Made by a program: the position numbers and the translations under genes. Shown piece after piece: positions 17,437 to 26,359 of a stretch of DNA of 64,000 nucleotides. Within the stretch, counting starts at the first letter, position 1. The number at the start of each line of letters is the position of its first letter. The DNA is from Variovorax paradoxus (GTDB taxonomy: Bacteria; Pseudomonadota; Gammaproteobacteria; Burkholderiales; Burkholderiaceae_C): NCBI RefSeq assembly GCF_030815975.1, contig NZ_JAUSXL010000002.1, positions 1,302,001-1,366,000 of the forward strand, in the 5' to 3' direction. The notes beneath the pieces were generated by a model. The model was not told where the DNA came from, searched no databases, and was given only the letters and a program-made list of their open reading frames with translations.

Positions 17437-18357
17437 GAATCGACCGGCTTGCTCACCGAGCGCCTGGCCCGCCAGGGCGGCGAGCTGACGGCCAGTGAAC
17501 GCGCCCTGGCCGAGGCCCTGGGGCGCGACTATCCGCATGCGCTGCTGGAATCCGCCACCGCCCTGGCCGCGCACAACGGCACCAGCGCCTCCACCGTGGT
17601 GCGGCTGTTCGCCAAGCTGGGCTATGCGAGCTATGCCGAGGCGCAGCGCGAAGCGCGGGCCGAAGTCACCGCCCTGCTGCAGACCGCGGGGCAGCGCGCC
17701 CCCGTGACCATCGGCACCCAGCGCAGCCTGCAGCAGTGCGTGGACGACGCCCTGCTGCACGACCAGCACAACATCACCGCCACGCGCGACGGCCTGGACA
17801 TGGCGGCGTTCGAGGCCATGGCCACGCGCATTGCCAAAGGCAAGGGGCGCCTCTTCGTGCTGGCGCAGATCAACAGCGCGCCCGTGGCCGCCTGGCTGGC
17901 CCTGCACCTCAACATGTGCCGCCCCGGCGTGCACGAGCTGGGCGCGGGCGCGGTGGCCGCCACCGACCAGCTGCTGTGGATCCAGCCCGAAGACGCCCTG
18001 CTGGCCTTCAGCATCCGCCGCTACGCCAGCGGGCCGGTGAAGGTGGCGCAGCGCTTTCGCGAAGCCGGCGCGCAGGTGCTGGCCATCACCGACAGCGCCG
18101 CCGCGCCGCTGGCCGCGCTGGCGCACCACCGGGTGCAGGTGCGCACGTCCAACGCATCGCCGTTCGACTCCTACACCGCGGCGTTTTTTGTCTGCAATGC
18201 GCTGGTGTCGGCGGTTGCGCAGCTGCGGCACGAGGCCGTGCCACAGGTGCTGGCGCGGCGCGATCAGTTGTGGAAGGACGTGGAGGCGTCGCAGCTCATC
18301 GTGGATGAGGCGCCTGTGCGTTCAGGGCCTGCGCGGCGCAAGGCGGGCAAAGGATAG
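17419..18357 (+). CDS. MurR/RpiR family transcriptional regulator
   Basis: A 312-residue regulator with an N-terminal HTH_6 domain (about residues 5-85, LAAHNGTSASTVVRLFAKLGYASYAEAQ) and a C-terminal SIS domain (about 125-275) that would bind a phosphosugar or amino-sugar ligand. It is divergent from the M20 peptidase/Bug unit. The last residues SQLIVDEAPVRSGPARRKAG recur in a degraded copy at 24219-24314, which shows that this gene, or a close relative of it, was once duplicated. Confidence 0.88.
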   Translation: MKLSLQESTGLLTERLARQGGELTASERALAEALGRDYPHALLESATALAAHNGTSASTVVRLFAKLGYASYAEAQREARAEVTALLQTAGQRAPVTIGTQRSLQQCVDDALLHDQHNITATRDGLDMAAFEAMATRIAKGKGRLFVLAQINSAPVAAWLALHLNMCRPGVHELGAGAVAATDQLLWIQPEDALLAFSIRRYASGPVKVAQRFREAGAQVLAITDSAAAPLAALAHHRVQVRTSNASPFDSYTAAFFVCNALVSAVAQLRHEAVPQVLARRDQLWKDVEASQLIVDEAPVRSGPARRKAGKG

Positions 18358-18443
18358 GCGCTTCGGCTCGTCGGCGATGCGTTCGATCGTTTCGCCGTCA
18401 AAGATGCGCTGGGCCATCGCGCGCTCACGCACAGTAAGGCCTG

Positions 18444-19391
18444 TCATTCGGCTGCCCATGGAGGTAGCTGCTCCAGCAAAAACTCGTACAGGCACTTGGC
18501 CGCTCGTGGCAGTTCGCGGTTCGCCCGCTCCAGCCACATTTCCGAAGATGGCAGCTTCGGGAAGCCGTCCTCCGGCGTCAGGATTCGCATATCAGCAACC
18601 GGGCTGATCGTCGCCTCCTGAAAGACTCCGACCGCCAACCCCGCCACCACGGAGGCCTTCAGCACCTCAACACTGGAACTCTCCTGCACCACTACCCAGC
18701 GCTCGCCGGAAGCCGTCAGCGCCTCTTCCGCCCACCGCCTGAGGAGCGAGCCTTGCGGAAGCAGCGCAAGAGGAACCGGCCGCTTGTGCTGAGGAGACGA
18801 TTTCTTCGAAACGGCCCAGACAACCGGATCTTTACGGAGAAGGACGCCATTGCCTTCTCCTCCTTGGAAAGCATTGATCGTGAGATCGAACGCCGGTCCG
18901 AGCTTTCTTTGCATCTCCTCTGCCACACCCACCTGCAAGTCGATGTGAATGGCAGGATAGAGATCCGAGAATTCAGCAAGTAGCGAAGGCAGCACTGTGG
19001 TTGCGTAGAGGTTCGTCGCGCCCATGCGAACCGAACCGCTCACGACGCCAGGCCGCAACTTGTCCATCGTCTCGTTGTTCAGGGCCAAAAGCCGGCGGGC
19101 GTAGTCGAGCAACACCCGGCCCTGTTCCGTCAATTTCAGCTGCCTCGTGGGCTTCTCGAACAGATCGATCCCGGTGCAATCCTCGAGCCGCGCGATCTGC
19201 TGGCTGATCGCAGCTTGCGTGCGGTGCAGGTATTGCGCCGCAGCCGTGTAGCCGTTGCATTCGACGACCGCGACAAAAGCGCGCAGCAATTCGGGCGACA
19301 GCAGGCGGCCTCGGAGCATGCCCTTGCGATCCGCGGGATCTTCGTGTTCCTTGGAGCGCAGTGCCGATTGCGGTTGGGCATCTGGTTTCAT
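18444..19391 (-). CDS. LysR family transcriptional regulator (end of the GMC/FAD operon)
   Basis: A 315-residue LysR regulator. The helix-turn-helix starts at LLSPELLRAFVAVVECNGYTAAAQYLHRTQAAISQQIARLEDCTG. An internal ATG (MLRGRLLSPEL, residue 25) could be the true start, since the first 24 residues are not family-conserved. It is the last gene of a five-gene minus-strand block (GMC oxidoreductase, tautomerase, FAD oxidoreductase, Bug, LysR) and is probably its regulator. Confidence 0.87.
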   Translation of the reverse strand: MKPDAQPQSALRSKEHEDPADRKGMLRGRLLSPELLRAFVAVVECNGYTAAAQYLHRTQAAISQQIARLEDCTGIDLFEKPTRQLKLTEQGRVLLDYARRLLALNNETMDKLRPGVVSGSVRMGATNLYATTVLPSLLAEFSDLYPAIHIDLQVGVAEEMQRKLGPAFDLTINAFQGGEGNGVLLRKDPVVWAVSKKSSPQHKRPVPLALLPQGSLLRRWAEEALTASGERWVVVQESSSVEVLKASVVAGLAVGVFQEATISPVADMRILTPEDGFPKLPSSEMWLERANRELPRAAKCLYEFLLEQLPPWAAE

Positions 19392-19495
19392 TGCTTTCTC
19401 CCTGCGGCTGAACTTACGAAATCAGTCTACGCGAAGGCGAATGACCGGCAGCCGCTTCGCGCTGTGAACTGGCGATTGGCCGAGGGGCGAGAACG

Positions 19496-20470
19496 TTACT
19501 GCAATTGAATGCCCTTGGTCTGGATGATGCGTGTCATGAGGGCTGTTTCCTTCTCCACTCTCATCCGCATTCCCTCTGCCGAACTGCCCACAGGCGACCA
19601 GCCTCGCTCGAGAAGCAGCTGCCGCACCTCAGGCGACTTCATCACGCGTCCAATCTCCGTGCCGATGCGTGCCCTCAATGCCGGTGAAAGACTGGCCGGA
19701 CCGACCAATCCCACCCAGACCTCGAGATGGAAGCCCTGTAAGCCCATATCACTGAACGAAGCGACTTCAGGTGCGAGCGGGCTGCGGTCTCCGGTCAGTC
19801 CAATTGCCTTGAGTTTTCCGGATCTGACGTGCGGCAAGGCGACGCCAGGTGGAATCAGTGCCAATTGCACTTGGTTCCCGAGCAGGGCAGCGATGATCTG
19901 CGGGTTGCCCTGATAAGGAATGTGCTCGGCCCGAAAGCCAGGAAGTTGACTCTTGAGAAGCTCCATGCCGAGTTGGCCCAGCGACCCCATGCCAACCGAA
20001 CCGTAGCTCCATCGGTCGCCCGAAGACCTGGCGGCGTCGAAAAACTCGCTGCCCGAGGGCACCTCGGGAATCGCCACCAGAATCAAGGGGGCCGTTGCAA
20101 GAAGCGACAGATGGGCAAAGTCTTTCGCGGGGTCGAAGGAGAGAGTTGGGTTCAGCATCTTCGACGACGTGAGATTGCCGTTGATGACAACGCCCAATGT
20201 GTGTTCGTCAGTCGCCTTGGCCACCATGTCGACGGCGATATTTCCTGAGGCCCCCGGCTTGTTGTCGACCACCACCGCTTGACCAAGCAGCCTGGACAGT
20301 GGCTCGGCAATGGAGCGCGCGGCAATGTCGGGGCTTGAACCCCCTGGAAAGCCGACCAGGAGGCGGACGGGCCTGGTTGGCCAGGCTGGAGGTTTCTGTT
20401 GGGCATCGACCGTGCCCGAGGCCAATACGCTGCAGGCGGAAATGACAAAGGCTCTACGCAGGTTGTCCAT
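19496..20470 (-). CDS. Bug/TctC-type receptor protein
   Basis: A 324-residue receptor with a cleavable signal peptide ending near GTVDA. Family segments: WPTRPVRLLVGFPGGSSPDIAAR, VDNKPGASGNIAVDMVAKA, IPYQGNPQIIAALLGNQV. It follows the FAD oxidoreductase gene by 19 bases and precedes the LysR gene of the same block. It probably captures the substrate that the three oxidative or isomerising enzymes upstream act on. Confidence 0.88.
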   Translation of the reverse strand: MDNLRRAFVISACSVLASGTVDAQQKPPAWPTRPVRLLVGFPGGSSPDIAARSIAEPLSRLLGQAVVVDNKPGASGNIAVDMVAKATDEHTLGVVINGNLTSSKMLNPTLSFDPAKDFAHLSLLATAPLILVAIPEVPSGSEFFDAARSSGDRWSYGSVGMGSLGQLGMELLKSQLPGFRAEHIPYQGNPQIIAALLGNQVQLALIPPGVALPHVRSGKLKAIGLTGDRSPLAPEVASFSDMGLQGFHLEVWVGLVGPASLSPALRARIGTEIGRVMKSPEVRQLLLERGWSPVGSSAEGMRMRVEKETALMTRIIQTKGIQLQ

Positions 20471-20489
20471 GGTGTCTCCTCATGAATGC

Positions 20490-21749
20490 TCAAGCTTCCA
20501 GGACCGCGGCCTGCGCGCGAAGGGCCATGCGAATCGCATCCGCATCGACGACGGTGCGACTTGCCTGAAGGGCAGCACCAACGCCCGCCGCGTGTCCGGT
20601 TGCAAATGCCGTCCCCATCACCCGGATGGACCCATATGCAATGGGATCGGCGCCGATGATGCGGCCAGCCAGCCACAGGTTCTCGTAGGCGGCCGACCGC
20701 AACGCATCCAGCGGAACGTGGAAGTACCCGGCACCGCCCACGCCCAGGTATTGCTGCTCGCCGTGAACGTGCAGTTCGGAAGGCCAGCCCGCACAAGCGA
20801 TGCCATCACTGCGTTGGCGGCCTTCGAACAGGTCGTCGGAAGTCAATGTCAGCCTGGCGCGGGGATGCCTGCTTTCGCGCACCCCGATGCCCGGGCCCGT
20901 TGAGGACACGAAAGCATGTTCGAAACCAGGATGCCGGTGCCTCAAATACTCCACAGCCCGCCATGCCCGGCTTCGCGCGGTCTGCTCCGCAGCCGTCATC
21001 TCGCCGGGATCATTGGCATCGAACTCCAGATCGATGCCCAGCCACCAGATGTCGGTCGAGCCGGGGAGCCGGGTGATGAACCCGCCCCCTTTGCGAACCG
21101 TCTCGGTCTCGCGCTGCCGGCTTTCTCGCAGTGCCTCCTCGAGGATTGCCCGGTCGAATGTTGCATCGGGTGCGACGCCACCGATCCGAACGGGCAGCGA
21201 AGCCGCATTTCGCGAATGTATGCAAGACGCACCGGAGATGCCATCGGGTAGGGCTGCCGCGACGACCGCATCGCCGCTGGCGTCGACTATGGCGCCTGCA
21301 GAAATCGTTGTGAGTCCCGAGGGGCCATACAGCCGTACCGAGGTTACGCCTTCGGGTTCTCGCTGCGCATCGACGAAGGTGGTGTGAAGGCGCACATCGA
21401 CAGGGGCTATCGTGACCACGCGGTCCAGTGCGACCTTCAGTGCCTCTGGATTGAGGATGACGATCCAGGTGCCGCTGTGGGCGGTGCGCCGAGGCTGCAC
21501 CGGGATCCCCAACGCACCCAGTGCTTCCAGGACACTTCCTCCGACGCCGCCCACGAGTTGGCGGGGTGATTCTTCTCGTGTGAAGAAGCCGCAGTAAGCG
21601 AGCACCGAGTTCGCAGTCGCGGTGCCGCCGAGAAAGCCGTACTTCTCCGCGAGGAGCGTCTTCGCTCCCAGTTTGGCGGCGCCGACTGCGGCGGCGATGC
21701 CACCCGCGCCGCCTCCGATGACGACGACGTCATAGTGCTCGCGCGTCAT
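20490..21749 (-). CDS. FAD-dependent oxidoreductase (FAD_oxidored family)
   Basis: A 419-residue flavoprotein. The dinucleotide-binding motif VVVIGGGAGGIAAAVGAAKLG is at residues 8-28 (GGGAGG at 12-17), followed by the acidic ribose-binding LLAEKYG and FLGGTATANSV. The C-terminus holds the second FAD contact (NLWLAGRIIGADPIAYGSIRVMG). Enzymes of this group oxidise small organic molecules; the substrate is unknown. Its start overlaps the 3' end of the tautomerase gene by 20 bases, so translation is coupled. Confidence 0.83.
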   Translation of the reverse strand: MTREHYDVVVIGGGAGGIAAAVGAAKLGAKTLLAEKYGFLGGTATANSVLAYCGFFTREESPRQLVGGVGGSVLEALGALGIPVQPRRTAHSGTWIVILNPEALKVALDRVVTIAPVDVRLHTTFVDAQREPEGVTSVRLYGPSGLTTISAGAIVDASGDAVVAAALPDGISGASCIHSRNAASLPVRIGGVAPDATFDRAILEEALRESRQRETETVRKGGGFITRLPGSTDIWWLGIDLEFDANDPGEMTAAEQTARSRAWRAVEYLRHRHPGFEHAFVSSTGPGIGVRESRHPRARLTLTSDDLFEGRQRSDGIACAGWPSELHVHGEQQYLGVGGAGYFHVPLDALRSAAYENLWLAGRIIGADPIAYGSIRVMGTAFATGHAAGVGAALQASRTVVDADAIRMALRAQAAVLEA

Positions 21750-21948
21750 TGCCCGAGCCTCGCCTGCCGCTCCCGGAACTCTCGCCGCCCTTCATCTTGT
21801 CGTCGAGGGATGCCTCGACAATCTGCACGATGACGTTCTCGATCTTGACGTCCAAGGTACGGATCACGGCATTCGAGACCTCCCGCATCATCGATTTCTT
21901 CTGTTCATTGTCGAACAGCGCGCCCAGATAGACGTGGATTTCCGGCAT
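21730..21948 (-). CDS. 4-oxalocrotonate tautomerase-like protein
   Basis: A 72-residue small tautomerase. After Met removal the N-terminal proline (PEIHVYLGALF) would be the catalytic Pro1 of the 4-OT superfamily. The core beta-alpha-beta unit spans to about residue 52, followed by a Gly/Ser-rich tail that runs into the overlapping FAD oxidoreductase gene. Such enzymes interconvert keto and enol forms, often in aromatic or dienol degradation. It sits between two oxidoreductase genes on the same strand, which fits a catabolic operon. Confidence 0.78.
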   Translation of the reverse strand: MPEIHVYLGALFDNEQKKSMMREVSNAVIRTLDVKIENVIVQIVEASLDDKMKGGESSGSGRRGSGNDARAL

Positions 21949-21964
21949 ATCGATACTCCCTGAA

Positions 21965-23692
21965 TCAGTGTTGATGGTGGTTCTTGATGAGGTCCGCAGC
22001 TTTCTCGGCGATCATGATCACGGGCGCGTTCGTGTTGCCGCCGATGAGCTTGGGCATCACCGATGCGTCCGCAACGCGCAGACCTTGGAGCCCTTTCACG
22101 CAAAGGAAGGGATCAACGACCGCCTGGTCGTCCGTGCCCATCCTGCATGTCCCCACCTGGTGATGAAAGCCATGTGCATTCGCCCGGATCCATCCATCCA
22201 GCTCCGAATCGTGGGTGGTTCCCGGGCCTGGGGAGAGTTCCTCGTCGACGAATTCGGCCATGCTGTGCTGTCCGCAGATGCGCCTGACCTCCAGGATCGC
22301 CTCGCGCAGGACACACAGGTCGGCTTCGTCCGAAAGATGGTTGGGAGCCATGGCCGGCGCCTCGCGCGGATCGTTCGACCGCAAGCTGACCGTCCCCACG
22401 CTGCGGGGCCGCAGCACGCAGGCGTTCACCATGAAGCCATCGCGCTCCAAGGCCGTCCTTCTCTGCAACCATGGAAAGCGCAGCCGGCTGGCCCCCAGTC
22501 CATTCCAGAAATGAATCTGGACATCGGGTACCGAGAGGCCCGTGCGCGAGCGCAGAAATCCACCGACTTGCACCGGAAATTGCGAGAACGGCCCGCGGCG
22601 CAAGAGCAAGGCGTTCGCCATGTGGATGGCGGCTCTGTCCCAGCGCACCAACTGATGCATGGTGATGGGCTGCTTGCAGCCGTATTGCATGGAAACGTTC
22701 ACGTGGTCCTGAAGATTCCTGCCGACGCCTGGCACGTCCGCGATGCAGGCAATGCCCAGCGAGGCCAACGCGGCGGCGTCGCCGATGCCGGACGACAAGA
22801 GCAACCGCGGTGAACCGATCGTCCCGGCGCTGATGACGATCTCGCGCCGTGCGCGTACCCGGAGGATCTGCCCGCCGATGGAAAACTCCAGCCCGTAGGC
22901 CCGGCTGCCCTCGAACAGGACGCGATGGGCCATGGCGCGCTTCAGGAGCTTCAAGTTCGGTCGCTTGCGGGCCGGCGCGAGATAGGCGACTGCAGCACTG
23001 CAGCGCCTGCCGTCCCGGATGGTGAAGTCATAGCGGCCGAATCCGTCTTGTACCGGCCCATTGAAGTCCTCGTTCGACGGATGGCCGGCCTCGACGCCGG
23101 CCTGGACGAACGCCGAGAACAAGGGGTCCTTCCAGTGACCCGTTTGCACCGTCAATGGCCCTTCGTCACCGTGGTACGAATCCGTCCGGTCGAGATTGCG
23201 CTCCGCCTTGATGAAGTACGGCAGGACATCCTGGAACGACCAGCCCGCGCAGCCGCCATGGGCCCAGTCGTCGTAGTCCTGAGCGGCACCTCGGATGTAC
23301 ACCATGCCGTTGATGGACGATGTTCCTCCAAGCACCTTGCCGCGCGGCCAGTACTCGGTACGTCCGCCCAGGCCGGGGATCGGCTGCGTGCGATAGTTCC
23401 AGCCGTGCATGGTCGTGCGCAGCATCAACCCCGCACCGATGGGCACATGGATCAGCGGATTCCAGTCTGTTCCTCCCGCTTCCACCAGCAGCACGCGCGC
23501 ATCAGGGTCTTCGGACAGGCGATTTGCCAGAACGCAGCCGGCCGATCCCGCGCCTACAACGATGAAGTCAAAAATTCCCAGGCTCACGGGTTCGGCGCCT
23601 TTCGAACGAACTGGCAGCTCAATGCCGTTGCGCGATCCATAGACATTCTTCTCGTGTGAGTGCATTGCCGATCTGTCTCCATCTCGGGCCAT
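21965..23692 (-). CDS. GMC family oxidoreductase (choline dehydrogenase-like)
   Basis: A 575-residue GMC flavoenzyme. The FAD motif GAGSAG is at residues 47-52, VLLVEAGG near 68, the GMC signature RGKVLGGTSSINGMVYIRG follows, and the active-site pair is H510/H511 (in HGFHHQVGTCRMG) and N553 (GGNTNAP). The N-terminus is about 35 residues longer than usual; a second ATG (MHSHEKN) nine codons in is an alternative start. It oxidises an alcohol or polyol, probably as the first step of the operon's pathway. Confidence 0.9.
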   Translation of the reverse strand: MARDGDRSAMHSHEKNVYGSRNGIELPVRSKGAEPVSLGIFDFIVVGAGSAGCVLANRLSEDPDARVLLVEAGGTDWNPLIHVPIGAGLMLRTTMHGWNYRTQPIPGLGGRTEYWPRGKVLGGTSSINGMVYIRGAAQDYDDWAHGGCAGWSFQDVLPYFIKAERNLDRTDSYHGDEGPLTVQTGHWKDPLFSAFVQAGVEAGHPSNEDFNGPVQDGFGRYDFTIRDGRRCSAAVAYLAPARKRPNLKLLKRAMAHRVLFEGSRAYGLEFSIGGQILRVRARREIVISAGTIGSPRLLLSSGIGDAAALASLGIACIADVPGVGRNLQDHVNVSMQYGCKQPITMHQLVRWDRAAIHMANALLLRRGPFSQFPVQVGGFLRSRTGLSVPDVQIHFWNGLGASRLRFPWLQRRTALERDGFMVNACVLRPRSVGTVSLRSNDPREAPAMAPNHLSDEADLCVLREAILEVRRICGQHSMAEFVDEELSPGPGTTHDSELDGWIRANAHGFHHQVGTCRMGTDDQAVVDPFLCVKGLQGLRVADASVMPKLIGGNTNAPVIMIAEKAADLIKNHHQH

Positions 23693-23760
23693 ATGAGATT
23701 GGCCGGACTTTCCCGTGCGGCCTTGTCATTGAGCTCATGCTAGGCGGGCCGGCAACAATG

Positions 23761-23785
23761 CCGCAAACGATGTTTGCTTATGCGG
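23761..23785. promoter_or_regulatory. Nested palindrome upstream of the GMC operon
   Basis: GCAAAC-GAT-GTTTGC (23763-23777) is an exact 15-base palindrome nested inside CCGCA (23761-23765) and TGCGG (23781-23785). It lies about 70-95 bases upstream of the GMC oxidoreductase start, a normal activator position for a LysR protein. The operon ends with a LysR gene that may bind here. Function is inferred. Confidence 0.4.
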
Positions 23786-24218
23786 TAGATAAGAAATTGT
23801 TGAACCCGCCAAGGTGGCGCGCATGAACTTGCGCCCAGATCGATCGATGTCACCGGACGATGCCGCGCCATCTCGATCCGAAGTTGCATGTCGGAAAAAC
23901 CTCACCCCAGGGCAACGAAGCGTGGAGCCTCGCGGCGGTCCGACATGAACGCCTCAGCATTGGCAGATGCTTTTTTGCGCGACATGCAATGATCCGCGAA
24001 GGACCGGTCAGCTATATGTCGATTGTTTTCACGCTGCGGGAGTAGCCTCCAGCCTCCGGCTTCCGATGTCGCGGTTCCCATGCTGGCCCAGTCGCATGGC
24101 GGATTCAATATGTGTTGAGCGGTCGCTCTGACCGCGAGGACAGAGAACGAGGATTGCATCCCCGCGCCCCGCCCGCGCTCCAGCCTTTTAAGCTTGCACG
24201 GTGGTAACGCTACCCGCA

Positions 24219-24314
24219 ACGCGCGACGGCCTGGACATGGCGGCATCGCAGCTCATTGTGGATGAGCTGCCTGTGCGTTCAGGGCCCACGCGGCGCAAGT
24301 CGGATAAGGGGTAG
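24219..24314 (+). pseudogene. Remnant of an rpiR regulator gene with an internal in-frame deletion
   Basis: The first 26 bases are identical to 17781-17806 inside the intact rpiR gene (coding TRDGLDMAA). The next 69 bases, to the TAG stop, match its last 69 bases (18289-18357) with about ten differences. The fused reading frame reads TRDGLDMAA then SQLIVDELPVRSGPTRRKSD, so about 480 bases have been lost in frame. No start or HTH region remains. It is a fossil of a second rpiR copy, on the far side of the GMC/FAD block. Confidence 0.85.
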
Positions 24315-24378
24315 CCGGGCTGGTCAACGGCAGGTGGGCAAGCGGCCGACCCTGCACCTCGGCTTCGCTGCAGAGAGT

Positions 24379-25341
24379 TCAGGGCACGCGATTGCGCTTC
24401 AGCGTCGGCTTGGCAGCCCTCTTCGCAAACAAGTCTTCGCACAATCCCCGAAGCCAGCGGTTGGCCGGGTCCTGGTGGTAGCGCGCATGCCAGTGCTGCT
24501 TGACGGTGAAGGGCGGGACCGGCACCGGGCAATCGAACACCTTGAGTTCGCCGGTGCGCGCCAGCGTCTCGCCGATGTGGCGCGGCACGGTGGCAATCAG
24601 GTCCGTCGTCGACACGATGGCGGCCAGGCCCAGGAAGCCTGGAAGTTCCAGCAGGATGCGGCGCGCCACGCGTTGCCGCAGCAAGGCCGCCTCCAGCAGC
24701 TGAACACCCGTGCCGCCGACGATGCCGACGTGCGCCTCCGCCTTGTAGTCGCGCAGGCTGAAGCCCTTGCCGCCGATGCGCGGATGGCGCGCGTTGACCA
24801 GGCACACCCAATCTTGCGGGTAAAGCACCTGCTGATAGAAGCCTGACTCCAGCCAAGGCACCAATCCGATGGCCAGGTCCGCCTGCCCGGATTGCAGCGC
24901 CTGCGCGCTCTGCTCGTCGATGCGTGCCGCTTCCAATCTCACCCCCGGCGCCACGGCACGCACGTGTGCCAGCAGCTGGGGCAGCAGAGTGATGTGGCTG
25001 GCGTCCGTCATGCAGATGCGAAAACGGCGCGTGGCACTGGATGGGTCGAAGGCCTGCGCAGGCGCGGCCAGGCGCCGCAGCGAAGCCAGCGCTTCGCGCG
25101 CCGGCACGATCAGTTCCTCCGCACGCGGCGTGGCCTGCATGCCGGCGGCGGTGCGCACGAACAGCTCATCCCCCAACTGCCTGCGCAGGCGCCCGAGCCA
25201 GTTGCTCACCGTCGGCTGGCTCTGGCCGAGTTGCTCGGCGGCGCGCGTCACGCTGTTCGTGCTGTAGAGAAAGTCGAAGAGCCGCAGCAGCTTGACGCTG
25301 AGCAGCGCTGTGCCGTCATCGGAGTCGTCGTCGAGGTTCAT
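24379..25341 (-). CDS. LysR family transcriptional regulator (divergent to the panE-like operon)
   Basis: A 320-residue LysR regulator with helix-turn-helix KLLRLFDFLYSTNSVTRAAEQLGQSQPTVSNWLGRLRRQLG. The N-terminus and spacing resemble the NodD/NahR-like subgroup that regulates aromatic catabolism. It is divergent from a six-gene operon starting 88 bases away (panE-like, VOC, MaoC, CaiB, aroE, aroQ) and is the likely activator. The effector is unknown. Confidence 0.88.
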   Translation of the reverse strand: MNLDDDSDDGTALLSVKLLRLFDFLYSTNSVTRAAEQLGQSQPTVSNWLGRLRRQLGDELFVRTAAGMQATPRAEELIVPAREALASLRRLAAPAQAFDPSSATRRFRICMTDASHITLLPQLLAHVRAVAPGVRLEAARIDEQSAQALQSGQADLAIGLVPWLESGFYQQVLYPQDWVCLVNARHPRIGGKGFSLRDYKAEAHVGIVGGTGVQLLEAALLRQRVARRILLELPGFLGLAAIVSTTDLIATVPRHIGETLARTGELKVFDCPVPVPPFTVKQHWHARYHQDPANRWLRGLCEDLFAKRAAKPTLKRNRVP

Positions 25342-25429
25342 TTCAAAACGGAATGTAGATCATTTCAACCATGTCATGGACGCAATGTTGGTCGAAACCT
25401 ATCGTTCACCCATTCCAACGGAGACACGC

Positions 25430-26359
25430 ATGAAGATCTACTTTCTCGGAGCCGGTGCACTGGGGTGTGCCATTGGCGGAACACTCGCCGCCGCAGGGTC
25501 CGACGTCACGCTGATCGACCCTTTCGAGGCGCACGTCGACGCCATCAGGCGCGATGGCCTGCGCATGAAGGACGGCGACACGGAGCGCGTCGTCAAGGTT
25601 CGCGCGACGCTGGACAGCAGCGGCCTCGAACCCGCCGATCTGGTGATCGTGCTGGTCAAGTCCTTCCACACGCGTTCGGCCATTGAAAGCGCCAAGGGCA
25701 TCGTCGGACCCGGCACGGCCGTCATGTCGTTGCAGAACGGCATGGGCCACGAAGAAATCCTGTCCGAGGTGGTGGGCCGCGAGCATGTGCTGGCCGGCAA
25801 GACCTATGTTGGCGGCGTGCTGCTCGGCCCCGGCCACATCATTGCCGGCACGCGAGGCAAGCGCACGGTGATCGGCGAGCTCGACGGCGCCATCAGCGAA
25901 CGCGCCAACGCGATCGCCGCCGAGTTCGAGCGCGCCGATCTGCCCTGCGAGGTCAGCGACAACATCATGGGCGTGATGTGGGACAAGCTCCTCATCAACG
26001 TATCCACGGGCGCGTTGAGCGCCATCACGGGGCAGGTCTACGGCAGCCTTTATGCGGTGCCGGAGATCGAAGCCACGGCCATCGCGGCCGTCGCCGAGGC
26101 GATGGCGGTGGCCAAGGCCGGCGGCGTCGCACTGTCGATCGACGAGCCGCGCGACGCCTGGCTGATGGCCGCCGAAGGCCTGCCTTACGAATTCAAGACC
26201 TCGATGCTGCAGAGCCTGGAGAAGGGGTCGATCACCGAGATCGACTTCATCAACGGCTCGGTGGTGCGCAATGGCCAAAAGTACAACGTGCCGACGCCGG
26301 TCAACCAGACGCTGGTCGCCGCGATCAAGGGCATCGAGCGCCGCATGGAGGCGAAATAA
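25430..26359 (+). CDS. Ketopantoate reductase-like dehydrogenase (PanE/ApbA family)
   Basis: A 309-residue NADPH-binding protein of the ketopantoate reductase family. The Rossmann motif GAGALG is at residues 7-12; NGMGHEE and the catalytic-Lys segment MWDKLLINVSTGALSAITG are present, as is the C-terminal S-x-x-x-D/E region (SMLQSLEKGSITEIDFINGSVV). Being first in a catabolic operon, it more likely reduces or oxidises a 2-keto/2-hydroxy acid in that pathway than makes pantoate. The start MKIYFLGAG is exactly at the family N-terminus; a GGAG site precedes it. Confidence 0.87.
   Translation: MKIYFLGAGALGCAIGGTLAAAGSDVTLIDPFEAHVDAIRRDGLRMKDGDTERVVKVRATLDSSGLEPADLVIVLVKSFHTRSAIESAKGIVGPGTAVMSLQNGMGHEEILSEVVGREHVLAGKTYVGGVLLGPGHIIAGTRGKRTVIGELDGAISERANAIAAEFERADLPCEVSDNIMGVMWDKLLINVSTGALSAITGQVYGSLYAVPEIEATAIAAVAEAMAVAKAGGVALSIDEPRDAWLMAAEGLPYEFKTSMLQSLEKGSITEIDFINGSVVRNGQKYNVPTPVNQTLVAAIKGIERRMEAK

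Larger units (their letters stand above)
23693..24378. other. Gene-poor stretch between the GMC operon and a LysR gene
   Basis: About 690 bases without an intact gene. The left part is the presumed GMC promoter with its palindrome; the middle (about 23830-24180) shows no gene or repeat I can recognise; the right part carries the rpiR remnant described separately. Confidence 0.6.

Noticed and set aside
18322..18537. A 71-codon minus-strand ORF between rpiR and the LysR gene
   Set aside because: The stretch LTVRERAMAQRIFDGETIER looks protein-like but no family is recognised, and it overlaps the ends of two real genes. It could be a fossil of a third gene; not enough to call.
23860..24045. A 61-codon ORF in the gene-poor region
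   Set aside because: No ribosome-binding site, no family similarity, and length expected by chance.
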